From an uncultured Devosia sp. (GTDB lineage: Bacteria > Pseudomonadota > Alphaproteobacteria > Rhizobiales > Devosiaceae), in contig CAKTFF010000067.1 of assembly GCA_934553185.1 (NCBI GenBank), forward strand, positions 1 to 8,861: a stretch of 8,861 nt of DNA, written 5' to 3'. The first letter of the stretch is position 1; each line of letters begins with the position of its first letter. Shown one piece after another: positions 1 to 6,864 of the stretch. The notes under the pieces were generated by a model, which did no database searches, was not told where the DNA came from, and saw only the letters and a program-made list of their open reading frames with translations. The position numbers and the translations under genes were made by a program.

Positions 1-3000
1 CTTTTATGCCGAGCTGATCACGGCCAGCAATTTTTCCTTTCTGCGCGGCGCTTCCCATCCGCAGGAACTGGTTGCCCATGCCATGGCCATGGGCATGTCC
101 GGCATGGGTCTATGCGATCGCAACAGCTTTGCCGGCGTGGTGCGCGCCTATGGCACGGCGCGCGATAATGCCGGTAAAAGCCCGGCCTTTCGCTATCTGG
201 TCGGTGTGCGGCTGGTGTTTGCCGACGGAACGCCCGACATTATCGCCTATCCTAGCGATCGCATTGCCTATGGGCGGCTCTGCAAACTCCTCACCATTGG
301 CAACAAGCGCGGCGAGAAAGGCAATCCGAGACTCACCCTCGATGATCTGTTTGGCTCGGGCGCTCCGGACATGGAGGCACCCGGGCCGCCTGAGGATTTT
401 TCCCAAGGGCAGTTGTTTATTCTCGTGCCCGATGAGGGGGACTGGGGCCTGACCGAAAAAGTGCTCGATCGCCTCAGCCGCCACGCACCCGATCGGGTCT
501 GGGTTGCTGGTGTGCCGCGGTTTGATGGAGGAGACAGGGCACGCCTCAACCGGGTGGAGAGCCTCGCCCGGCGGCACCGCGCATGGCTGATCGCCAGCAA
601 CGACGTTCGCTACCACCAGCCTGACCGCAGCATGGTGCTCGATGTCCTCACCTGCATCCGCGAGCACACGACGCTGGACGAAGCCGGGTTTCTACTCAGT
701 GCCAATGCCGAACGGCACCTCAAGCTGCCGCGGGAGATGGAGCGGCTGTTCCGCGAACATCCCGATGCCATAAGGCAGACCCAGCTCTTCATGGCGCGCA
801 TCGCGTTTTCACTAAGCGACCTCGAATACAATTATCCTGAAGAAACCATTGGCAATGGCGAAACAGCCCAAGAGACGCTTGAACGGCTGACATGGGAAGG
901 CGCCGCCCGGCGCTTTCCTGAAGGCGTGCCGCCCCAGTCGCGCCAGCAAATCCTCGAAGAGCTCAACCTCATCGGCGAAAAGCTCTATGCCGCCTATTTC
1001 CTGACCGTGCATGACATCGTCAAGTTCGCCCGGGAAGAGCGTGGGATCCTGTGTCAGGGGCGCGGATCGGCAGCCAACTCCACCGTGTGCTTTTGCTTAG
1101 GAATCACCGAGGTCGATCCGCGCAAGGCCACGCTGGTTTTCGGCCGCTTCATTTCCACCGAGCGCGACGAGCCGCCCGACATCGATGTCGATTTCGAGCA
1201 CGAGCGGCGCGAAGAGGTGATGCAGTATATCTACCAGAAATATGGCGGCCGCCGTACGGGCCTGGTCGCCAATGTCATCTCCTATCGCTCCAAGAGCGCC
1301 ATCCGTGAAACCGCCAAGGTGTTCGGGGTGTCCGACGACACGGTTTCAGCCTTCAACCAGCTCCATTGGGGCTGGGGCAGCCGGCTCAACCTGCGCGACA
1401 TTGCCGCCCTGGGGCTCAACCCCGACGACCCGGTGCTGGGGCAGATGTTTGAAGTGGTCAAGGTTTTGCGCGGCTTTCCCCGCCACTTGTCCCAGCATGT
1501 GGGCGGCTTCGTCATTACCCGCGATTCCCTCGAAAGCCTGGTGCCGATCAGCAAGTCGGCCATGGATAGCCGCACCATCATCGAGTGGAACAAGGATGAC
1601 ATCGACATCCTCAAAATCCTCAAGGTCGATATTCTGGCGCTCGGCATGCTGACTTGCCTCCGGCGCGGTTTCGAGCTGATGGAAGCCCATTATGGCCGCA
1701 AGGTCGAACTGGCTGAGCTCCAGACCGAGGAATACCGGCATCCCGAGCTCGCCAAGCCCGTCTATGAAATGACTCATCGCGCCGACACGATCGGCGTGTT
1801 CCAGATCGAGTCGCGGGCGCAGATGACCATGCTGCCCCGTCTCAAGCCGTCGCGCTTTTATGATCTGGTGATCGAAGTGGCCATCGTGCGGCCCGGCCCG
1901 ATCCAGGGCGGCATGGTGCATCCCTATCTTCGGCGCCGCGACGGCACCGATCCCTGGGAGGCTGATCCCGACGATCCTCTCGACCAGGTGCTCAAAAACA
2001 CTCTGGGCATTCCCCTGTTCCAGGAGCAGGCCATGCAGATGGCCATGATCGGGGCGGGGTTCACCGCAGGCGAGGCCGATCAATTGCGCCGCGCCATGGC
2101 GGCCTGGCGACGCAACGGCAAGATCAACGTTTTTCGAGAACGGTTCATTACGGGCATGACGAGCAATCCCCGGCGCAATTACAGCCGGGACTTCGCTGAG
2201 CGCTGCTTTTCCCAGATCGAGGGTTTTGCCGAATACGGCTTCCCCGAAAGCCATGCCGCCAGCTTCGCCCTTTTGGTTTATGCCTCCTGCTGGCTCAAAT
2301 GCCACTATCCCGATGTGTTCCTCTGCGCCCTGCTCAACTCGCAGCCCATGGGCTTTTATGCACCCAGCCAATTGGTGCGCGATGCGCGCGAGCATGGGGT
2401 CGAGGTGCGACCGGTGGATATCAATGCCTCCATGAGCGACTCGAGCCTAGAAGACACCGATTGGCGGGTCGATGAGCATATCTGGAAGCGCCATCATCCC
2501 ATGATTGATCAGATCCGGACCACCCATGCCGTGCGGCTCGGCCTGGGGCGCGTCGAGGGCCTCCCTGAAAAAGACATTGCCCGCATCGTTGATGCACGAG
2601 GGTATGGCTATGGCTCGGTGCGCGAAATGTGGCTGCGCACCGGGGTCGGCACGGCAAGTCTGGAAAAGCTGGCCCGCGCCGATGCGTTTAGCTGTTTTGG
2701 CCTGAGCCGGCGTGAAGCGCTGTGGGCGGTCAAGGGATTGGTGGGCAGCCATGGCGCCGAAACGCTGCCCCTGTTTGCCGCAAGCGGTCCGCCGCTCGAT
2801 CAGCAGGCCGAAGAGCCGGCCGGGCTGCCGCTGATGGATCCGGGCGAAGAAGTCATCCACGACTATTCCACCCTTTCCCTTTCGCTCAAGGGCCACCCGG
2901 TGCAGTTCATGCGCCCCATGCTGGATCGGCGGGGCACGACCAGGGCCGAGAACCTGGGCGGCGTGCCCGGCGACATCCGCATCGAAGTTGCCGGCCTGGT

Positions 3001-3397
3001 GCTGGTGCGGCAGCGTCCGGGTACGGCAAGCGGGGTGATCTTTGCCACCCTCGAGGACGAAACCGGTGTTGCCAACATCGTCATCTGGCCAAAGCTCTTC
3101 GGCGATGATCGGCTGCGCAAGATCATCCTGTCGAGCCGCATGCTGGCGGTGACGGGAAAAGTGCAGTCGAGCCATGGGATTATTCACGTCATCGCCGAGG
3201 ACTTGGTTGACCTGACCCCGCTTCTGCTCGATCTGTCGCATGGCAAGGATTATGGCGACCGCATCCTGGCCCGGGCCGATGAAGGCAAAACAGGCCCGCC
3301 CGGAAGCCAAAGCCGAGACCGCAATGCGCTTCGGGAAATCGAACGGGCCCGGCGCGAGGCCTATGCAGCCCTGCCGGGCGGGCGCAACTTCCACTGA
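1..3397 (+). CDS. dnaE2: Error-prone DNA polymerase DnaE2 (ImuC), 5' end missing
   Basis: This is a C-family DNA polymerase alpha subunit of the DnaE2/ImuC type, which performs mutagenic translesion synthesis during the SOS response with ImuA and ImuB. The frame is open from base 2, and residues 1-27 read there (starting FYAELITASNFSFLRGASHP) match the DnaE2 N-terminus, so the ATG at 83 is internal and only a few codons are missing. Visible length is 1131 residues, normal for the family. Domains in order: degenerate PHP (about 1-270), polymerase core with GRGSAANS at 353 and the catalytic aspartates at 393 and 395 (PPDIDVDF) and 543 (KVDILAL), helix-hairpin-helix (about 843-905), and an OB fold (about 990-1070). 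The C-terminus ends in GGRNFH, as is usual for DnaE2. The PHP metal ligands are lost. In alphaproteobacteria the gene usually closes a lexA/imuA-imuB-dnaE2 cassette under LexA control; any SOS box would be upstream of this window. Confidence 0.96.
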   Translation, partial: FYAELITASNFSFLRGASHPQELVAHAMAMGMSGMGLCDRNSFAGVVRAYGTARDNAGKSPAFRYLVGVRLVFADGTPDIIAYPSDRIAYGRLCKLLTIGNKRGEKGNPRLTLDDLFGSGAPDMEAPGPPEDFSQGQLFILVPDEGDWGLTEKVLDRLSRHAPDRVWVAGVPRFDGGDRARLNRVESLARRHRAWLIASNDVRYHQPDRSMVLDVLTCIREHTTLDEAGFLLSANAERHLKLPREMERLFREHPDAIRQTQLFMARIAFSLSDLEYNYPEETIGNGETAQETLERLTWEGAARRFPEGVPPQSRQQILEELNLIGEKLYAAYFLTVHDIVKFAREERGILCQGRGSAANSTVCFCLGITEVDPRKATLVFGRFISTERDEPPDIDVDFEHERREEVMQYIYQKYGGRRTGLVANVISYRSKSAIRETAKVFGVSDDTVSAFNQLHWGWGSRLNLRDIAALGLNPDDPVLGQMFEVVKVLRGFPRHLSQHVGGFVITRDSLESLVPISKSAMDSRTIIEWNKDDIDILKILKVDILALGMLTCLRRGFELMEAHYGRKVELAELQTEEYRHPELAKPVYEMTHRADTIGVFQIESRAQMTMLPRLKPSRFYDLVIEVAIVRPGPIQGGMVHPYLRRRDGTDPWEADPDDPLDQVLKNTLGIPLFQEQAMQMAMIGAGFTAGEADQLRRAMAAWRRNGKINVFRERFITGMTSNPRRNYSRDFAERCFSQIEGFAEYGFPESHAASFALLVYASCWLKCHYPDVFLCALLNSQPMGFYAPSQLVRDAREHGVEVRPVDINASMSDSSLEDTDWRVDEHIWKRHHPMIDQIRTTHAVRLGLGRVEGLPEKDIARIVDARGYGYGSVREMWLRTGVGTASLEKLARADAFSCFGLSRREALWAVKGLVGSHGAETLPLFAASGPPLDQQAEEPAGLPLMDPGEEVIHDYSTLSLSLKGHPVQFMRPMLDRRGTTRAENLGGVPGDIRIEVAGLVLVRQRPGTASGVIFATLEDETGVANIVIWPKLFGDDRLRKIILSSRMLAVTGKVQSSHGIIHVIAEDLVDLTPLLLDLSHGKDYGDRILARADEGKTGPPGSQSRDRNALREIERARREAYAALPGGRNFH

Positions 3398-3410
3398 GTT
3401 GCGCTTGCTC
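3376..3410 (+). terminator. Strong hairpin spanning the dnaE2 stop codon; candidate terminator or 3' stabiliser
   Basis: GCGCAACT (3382-3389) and AGTTGCGC (3397-3404) form a perfect 8-bp stem around a 7-base loop (TCCACTG). In RNA the stem extends outward to 3376/3410, giving 14 continuous pairs of which three are G-U. The loop holds the first two bases of the TGA stop codon, and its A closes the stem. No run of T follows (the next bases are CGGAGGGACAACC), so this is not a classic intrinsic terminator. It could still block 3' exonucleases or assist termination of the dnaE2 transcript. Confidence 0.45.
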
Positions 3411-3534
3411 CGGAGGGACAACCAAGCTCATTAAGAACCTGTTCACCCTGCCCGGAAGAAACGCTGATCCCTCCCCGCCGGAGCGCCGTTATGCAAGCCA
3501 TGTTAATGCCTTCACCCTAAACCAAGGGCGGAAC

Positions 3535-3540
3535 AAGGGG
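3535..3540 (+). promoter_or_regulatory. Ribosome binding site fixing the GTG start of the GGDEF-EAL gene
   Basis: AAGGGG lies six bases before the GTG at 3547. The reading frame is open far upstream, back into dnaE2, but it contains no ATG, GTG or TTG with a comparable Shine-Dalgarno in the 149-base gap. This supports the GTG as the true start. Confidence 0.6.
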
Positions 3541-3546
3541 ATTAGG

Positions 3547-5862
3547 GTGCTTACCTCGGCCCGAAAAACATTGCCTGCTCTCGACTACGTGTCGATTATT
3601 CGCTCGGTTTATAACGATCGCCGTGCTTTGTTGGCAGCCGCCCTGGGCACTGCCCTTGCCGCCGGCCTCAGCGCCTTTAAGTCCCAGTCGCTTCCGCTGC
3701 TTGTTATTGCCCTGGCCTTTGTGGCAATTGGAGTTATCCGCTTCATCGAAGCAGGCGCTTTTCAACGCGCAGCCATCGCCAGCGATGATGCTCAAGGAGC
3801 TGAACACTGGGAAAACCGTGCCGTTTTTAACGGTGCCCTGGCAGGCATCGTTTACGGCGCCTGGTGCTTTATCTCCATGGTCATTGTGCGCGATCCCTTC
3901 GCCGAACTGACCAGCGCCACCTTGACCACCGCCGCCATGGTCGGGCTGGTCGCCCGCAATTTCGGTCTCGACCGGCTGGTCACCATCCAGATGATCCTGG
4001 TGATCGTGCCACTCTCGCTGGGTTATGCCCTTCACGGCGACGCTTACCACATCATCCTGGCGCTGCTGCTGGGAATCATGCTGGCAAGCTTTCGCAAGCT
4101 CGCCGCCGACACCCGCTCCATTCTTCTCAGCGCTGTGCACGGCCGGGTCGAAGCTTCTCGCCTTGCCACCGAACTTGACATGGCGCTGACCACGCTCGAG
4201 CACGGGCTTTGCATGCTCGACGAGCGCGGCGTCATAACGGTTGCCAATGAACGTTCCATTCGCCTGTTCAGCCAGCTTGGCCTCAGCGACATCGTCGGCA
4301 TGCCGCTGGTTTCGGTGCTTAATCGGATGGGTGAAAAGGGATTGCTGCCCAGCACCTCAGTTGACCGTCTGCTGGACATGACCAGCCAGGGCAAGACCGG
4401 CAAGGTGCTCCTTTGCCTGCCCGCTAACCGCTACGTTGAAGTCACGATCAGCAATCGCGCTGAACGCATCGTCCTGCTGTTTGAAGACATCAGCGAGCGG
4501 ATCGCCTCTCAGGAGCGTATCAACTTCATGGCCCGGCATGATACGCTGACCGGCCTGCCCAACCGCACCTATTTCAACGAATTGGCTGCCGATGACATGG
4601 ACAGCCGCCGCCTTGGTGGAGCAGAGGAACGCCTCGTATCGCTCATGATCATCGACGTCGATGATTTCAAGCATGTCAACGACACGTTCGGCCATATCCT
4701 GGGCGACGAATTGCTGATGCAGGTTGCCGCGCGGCTTCGGGCAAGCCTGCCTGCTGAAGCTGTTCTGGCTCGCCTGGGCGGGGATGAATTCGTGATCTAT
4801 CGCGGCGCCGTGGGCACGGCGATCCAGGCTGAAGCCGATACCGACGCGATCCTTTCGGCCTTCGCCCGGCCCTTTGAGCTAGAAGGGCTGACCCTCAACG
4901 TCACGGTTACGGTTGGGCTGGCAACAAGTTGCGAAGCCACTGAAGCGCTCGACGACCTGATGACCAAGGCGGACCTCGCGCTTTATGCGGCAAAGGGCGA
5001 TGGCAAGGCGCGCGGCCAAAGCTTCCACGCCCAGATGAACATCGATTACCTCTATCGCCAACGGCTCAAGATTGACCTGCGCGATGCGGTCAAGGACGAA
5101 ACGCTCTCGCTCGCCTTCCAGCCGCTGGTTGATATCGACTCTGGAATGGTCGTCACCTGCGAGGCGCTGGCCCGCTGGGATCACCCCGAACTGGGCATGA
5201 TCCCGCCCTCCACCTTCATCCCCCTGGCCGAAGAGATGGGCCTGATCTCGGATATCACCGCCTGGGTACTCCGGCGCGCCACGGAGCAATGCAGCCGGTG
5301 GCCTGGTCAGGTGGGCGTTGCTGTCAATATCTCGGCCCGCGATTTCCGCGGCATCGAGCTGGGCCAGTTGATCGACACCGCCCTTGGCGATGCCGGCCTT
5401 GCCCCGTCACGCCTTGAAATCGAAGTCACCGAAACTGCCGTGATCGAAGAACGTGAAGTGGCCGGCAAGGTCCTGAGCGAGCTCGCAGCAAAGGGCGTTG
5501 CCATTGCCCTCGATGACTTCGGCACCGGTTATTCCTCGCTGAGCTACCTTAACGCCCTGCCCTTCACCAAACTCAAGATCGACCGCTCCTTTGTCGTCAA
5601 CATCGCCGACAATCCACGCGCACTGCGGCTCCTCGCCAATGTTGCACGGCTTGGACGCGATCTTGATCTCGTTGTGATCGCCGAGGGCGTTGAAACCAAG
5701 GCACAGCTTGAAGCCATGATTTCTCACACTCAGGTCCAGGAAGTGCAAGGCTATCTGTTCAGCCGCCCGCTGCCCGAACAGGACATTTGCGAATTGATCG
5801 GCCGACTCAACGGAGCGGCGCACCTTCGCGCCCAAACCCCATCCCTGGTCAATCGCCGTTGA
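3547..5862 (+). CDS. Membrane PAS-GGDEF-EAL protein (diguanylate cyclase / c-di-GMP phosphodiesterase)
   Basis: This 771-residue inner-membrane protein probably makes and/or degrades cyclic di-GMP. The N-terminal 185 residues hold about six hydrophobic segments (near 27-45, 49-66, 94-114, 121-139, 144-163, 166-181). A PAS-like region follows (about 210-320, with GLCMLDERGVITVAN at 220). The GGDEF domain (about 330-490) has Asp370 in IIDVDDF and an intact GGDEF at 411-415. The EAL domain (about 505-755) keeps the full catalytic set: E539 (EAL), N594, E626, D656-D657 (DDFGTGYSSL), K677 (KIDRSF), E713 (AEGVET) and Q734. Their spacing matches active phosphodiesterases. The RxxD inhibitory site before GGDEF is absent (the slot reads PAEA). 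The GTG start has a good Shine-Dalgarno. Both domains look competent, so net activity cannot be predicted; the membrane and PAS parts probably sense an unknown signal. The acyltransferase gene follows on the same strand. Confidence 0.93.
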   Translation: MLTSARKTLPALDYVSIIRSVYNDRRALLAAALGTALAAGLSAFKSQSLPLLVIALAFVAIGVIRFIEAGAFQRAAIASDDAQGAEHWENRAVFNGALAGIVYGAWCFISMVIVRDPFAELTSATLTTAAMVGLVARNFGLDRLVTIQMILVIVPLSLGYALHGDAYHIILALLLGIMLASFRKLAADTRSILLSAVHGRVEASRLATELDMALTTLEHGLCMLDERGVITVANERSIRLFSQLGLSDIVGMPLVSVLNRMGEKGLLPSTSVDRLLDMTSQGKTGKVLLCLPANRYVEVTISNRAERIVLLFEDISERIASQERINFMARHDTLTGLPNRTYFNELAADDMDSRRLGGAEERLVSLMIIDVDDFKHVNDTFGHILGDELLMQVAARLRASLPAEAVLARLGGDEFVIYRGAVGTAIQAEADTDAILSAFARPFELEGLTLNVTVTVGLATSCEATEALDDLMTKADLALYAAKGDGKARGQSFHAQMNIDYLYRQRLKIDLRDAVKDETLSLAFQPLVDIDSGMVVTCEALARWDHPELGMIPPSTFIPLAEEMGLISDITAWVLRRATEQCSRWPGQVGVAVNISARDFRGIELGQLIDTALGDAGLAPSRLEIEVTETAVIEEREVAGKVLSELAAKGVAIALDDFGTGYSSLSYLNALPFTKLKIDRSFVVNIADNPRALRLLANVARLGRDLDLVVIAEGVETKAQLEAMISHTQVQEVQGYLFSRPLPEQDICELIGRLNGAAHLRAQTPSLVNRR

Positions 5863-5894
5863 TCTTGGCTATGCCCTGAACCCGCAAGCCAAGA
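5863..5894 (+). repeat. Inverted repeat after the GGDEF-EAL gene; weak terminator candidate
   Basis: TCTTGGCT (5863-5870) and AGCCAAGA (5887-5894) are perfect 8-base inverted copies separated by 16 bases, starting immediately after the TGA stop codon. A hairpin is possible, but the loop is long and no T-run follows, so termination is uncertain. If it is weak, the GGDEF-EAL gene and the acyltransferase gene could be co-transcribed. Confidence 0.35.
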
Positions 5895-5897
5895 CAT

Positions 5898-6034
5898 GCC
5901 TTAACGCTGGACTGCGGCAAAATTCCTCTCCCCTAAAGCTTACAAAGCGTTAACATTCACGCGCTTTGGAGACTTTGGTTATGAGTGCGGCAACTCAAAC
6001 AGCGGACGCGCCATCGCGTTTCGCCTTAACGCTG
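5898..6034. repeat. TTAACGC repeats around the start of the acyltransferase gene
   Basis: The 12-mer GCCTTAACGCTG occurs at 5898-5909 in the gap and again exactly at 6023-6034 inside the coding region. GCGTTAAC at 5947-5954 is an inverted copy of the core. TTAA-containing half-sites are typical of the alphaproteobacterial regulator CtrA, but no TTAA-N7-TTAA full site is present. A regulatory role is only a possibility. Confidence 0.3.
5968..5972 (+). promoter_or_regulatory. Ribosome binding site selecting ATG 5981
   Basis: GGAGA lies eight bases before the ATG at 5981. A longer frame could start at the TTG at 5966, but that codon overlaps this Shine-Dalgarno and has none of its own. The ATG is therefore the better start. 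Confidence 0.7.
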
Positions 6035-6766
6035 ATCGACCTGCTTGATCGCGTGCAATACCGGCGCGTTTCGGTGGACGACCAGCTGGACCCGATCTAT
6101 CGCCTTCGCTACGAGGCCTATCGGCGCGAGGAGTTCATTCCCGTGAACGACCAGCAGATCACGCGCGACGCCTATGACGCAGCGCCCAACTGCTATGCCT
6201 TTGGCGTTTATATCGACGATCAACTGGTCAGCTCGATCCGGCTTCATCACACCACGGCCGAAGAACGAACCTCGCCCAGTCTAGGAATATGGCCCGATGT
6301 TCTGGGCGGGATCCTGGACAGGGGCGAAACCTATCTCGATCCCAGCCGCTTCACCGCCGATCGTGATGCCACTCTGCAATTTCCGGCACTGCCTTACCTG
6401 ACGCTGCGCCTGGGCGTCATGGCCAGCCAATATTTCAATGCCAGCTATTGCCTGTCGTCGGTGCGGCCCGAACACGCCCCCTTCTACAAGCGGGTATTCG
6501 GGTCGACCCAACTTGCAGGCGAGGGGCATTGGGGCGAACTGACCTTCCCGGTCTGCCTTTATGCCACTTACCTGCCCGTGACGATGCCGCGCATACTGTC
6601 ACGCTTCCCGTTCTTCATGTCGACGCCCGAGGAGCGCGAAAGCCTGTTCGGGCAAAATCCACGCTCAATCGGCGCCATTGCACCTAGCGCCAGGCAAGCC
6701 CAGCGCCTGCGCCTTGTCGGCGGTGAAAACAACAAAGTGGAAGAGGAACTGGTGCCGCATAGGTGA
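5981..6766 (+). CDS. LuxI/FeeM-like GNAT-fold N-acyltransferase (putative N-acyl amino acid synthase)
   Basis: This 261-residue soluble protein resembles the autoinducer-synthase branch of the GNAT fold, which includes LuxI acyl-homoserine-lactone synthases and FeeM N-acyl amino acid synthases. These transfer a fatty acyl group, usually from acyl-ACP, to an amine. Visible signs: YRLRYEAYRREEF at 40-52 matches the family's R-x-x-V/A-F N-terminal helix; V83-SSIRL (R87) matches the conserved arginine strand; LDPSRF at 119-124 matches the E-x-x-R motif, with Asp in place of Glu; and RPEHAPFYKRVFGS at 162-175 matches the H-x-x-FY-x-R-x-G segment typical of FeeM-like proteins. There is no signal peptide or membrane segment. 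It lies 118 bases after a c-di-GMP enzyme on the same strand. Its final codons overlap the tRNA-Thr gene head-on. The substrate is unknown, and the lack of a LuxR-type regulator in the window argues against ordinary homoserine-lactone signalling. Family assignment is by motif memory. Confidence 0.72.
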   Translation: MSAATQTADAPSRFALTLIDLLDRVQYRRVSVDDQLDPIYRLRYEAYRREEFIPVNDQQITRDAYDAAPNCYAFGVYIDDQLVSSIRLHHTTAEERTSPSLGIWPDVLGGILDRGETYLDPSRFTADRDATLQFPALPYLTLRLGVMASQYFNASYCLSSVRPEHAPFYKRVFGSTQLAGEGHWGELTFPVCLYATYLPVTMPRILSRFPFFMSTPEERESLFGQNPRSIGAIAPSARQAQRLRLVGGENNKVEEELVPHR

Positions 6767-6825
6767 CTCGAACACCTGACCCCATCATTACGAATGATGT
6801 GCTCTACCAACTGAGCTAATGCGGC
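6750..6825 (-). tRNA. tRNA-Thr (anticodon CGT), CCA encoded
   Basis: Read on the minus strand, the 76 bases fold into a full cloverleaf. The acceptor stem is GCCGCAT/ATGCGGC, the D stem GCTC/GAGC with loop AGTTGGTA, the anticodon stem CATCA/TGATG with loop TTCGTAA, the variable loop GGGTC, and the T stem AGGTG/CACCT with loop TTCGAGT. The anticodon CGT is at 6790-6792 and reads the threonine codon ACG. The discriminator base is A, and CCA is encoded at 6750-6752. The gene begins 13 bases after the hemY stop codon on the same strand. Its 3' end overlaps the last 17 bases of the oppositely directed acyltransferase gene. Confidence 0.97.
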
Positions 6826-6835
6826 GACGGGTGGC

Positions 6836-6864
6836 CTTTTACGTCGGGTTGGCTGCCGGTGCAA
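6836..6864 (-). promoter_or_regulatory. Possible tRNA-Thr promoter at the hemY stop codon
   Basis: On the minus strand TTGCAC (6864-6859) is followed by 17 bases and TAAAAG (6841-6836), a spacing suited to a sigma-70-type promoter. The tRNA starts about 10 bases further on. The -10-like box begins with the hemY TAA stop codon. Matches to consensus are partial (TTG only in the -35, four of six in the -10), so this is tentative. Confidence 0.3.

Noticed and set aside
83..85. ATG 83 as the dnaE2 start
   Set aside because: The frame is open to the left edge and the 27 residues before it match the DnaE2 N-terminus, so the start lies outside the window.
74..94. Inverted repeat GCCCATG/CATGGGC with a 7-base loop
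   Set aside because: It lies within conserved coding sequence of a Met-rich stretch; no regulatory role is needed to explain it.
1346..2395. 349-codon open frame on the minus strand inside dnaE2 (and another at 2447-3421)
   Set aside because: These are antisense frames kept open by GC-rich codon bias; they show no recognisable domain and lie wholly opposite a well-conserved gene.
3435..3444. GAACCTGTTC as a LexA box between dnaE2 and the GGDEF-EAL gene
   Set aside because: The alphaproteobacterial LexA site is GTTC-N7-GTTC (or its GAAC complement); the two-base spacing here does not fit.
3491..3520. Nine-codon leader-like frame upstream of the GGDEF-EAL gene (ATG 3491 to TAA)
   Set aside because: There is no clear Shine-Dalgarno and no regulatory codon run; likely chance.
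3503..3520. TTAA ... CTAA as a CtrA site upstream of the GGDEF-EAL gene
   Set aside because: The spacing is 10 bases, not 7, and the second half-site is imperfect.
5966..5980. TTG 5966 as the acyltransferase start (five extra residues)
   Set aside because: It overlaps the Shine-Dalgarno that serves ATG 5981 and has none of its own.
6750..6770. tRNA-Thr 3' end as an attachment site of an integrated element
   Set aside because: No integrase, direct repeat of the tRNA end, or foreign base composition is visible in the window.
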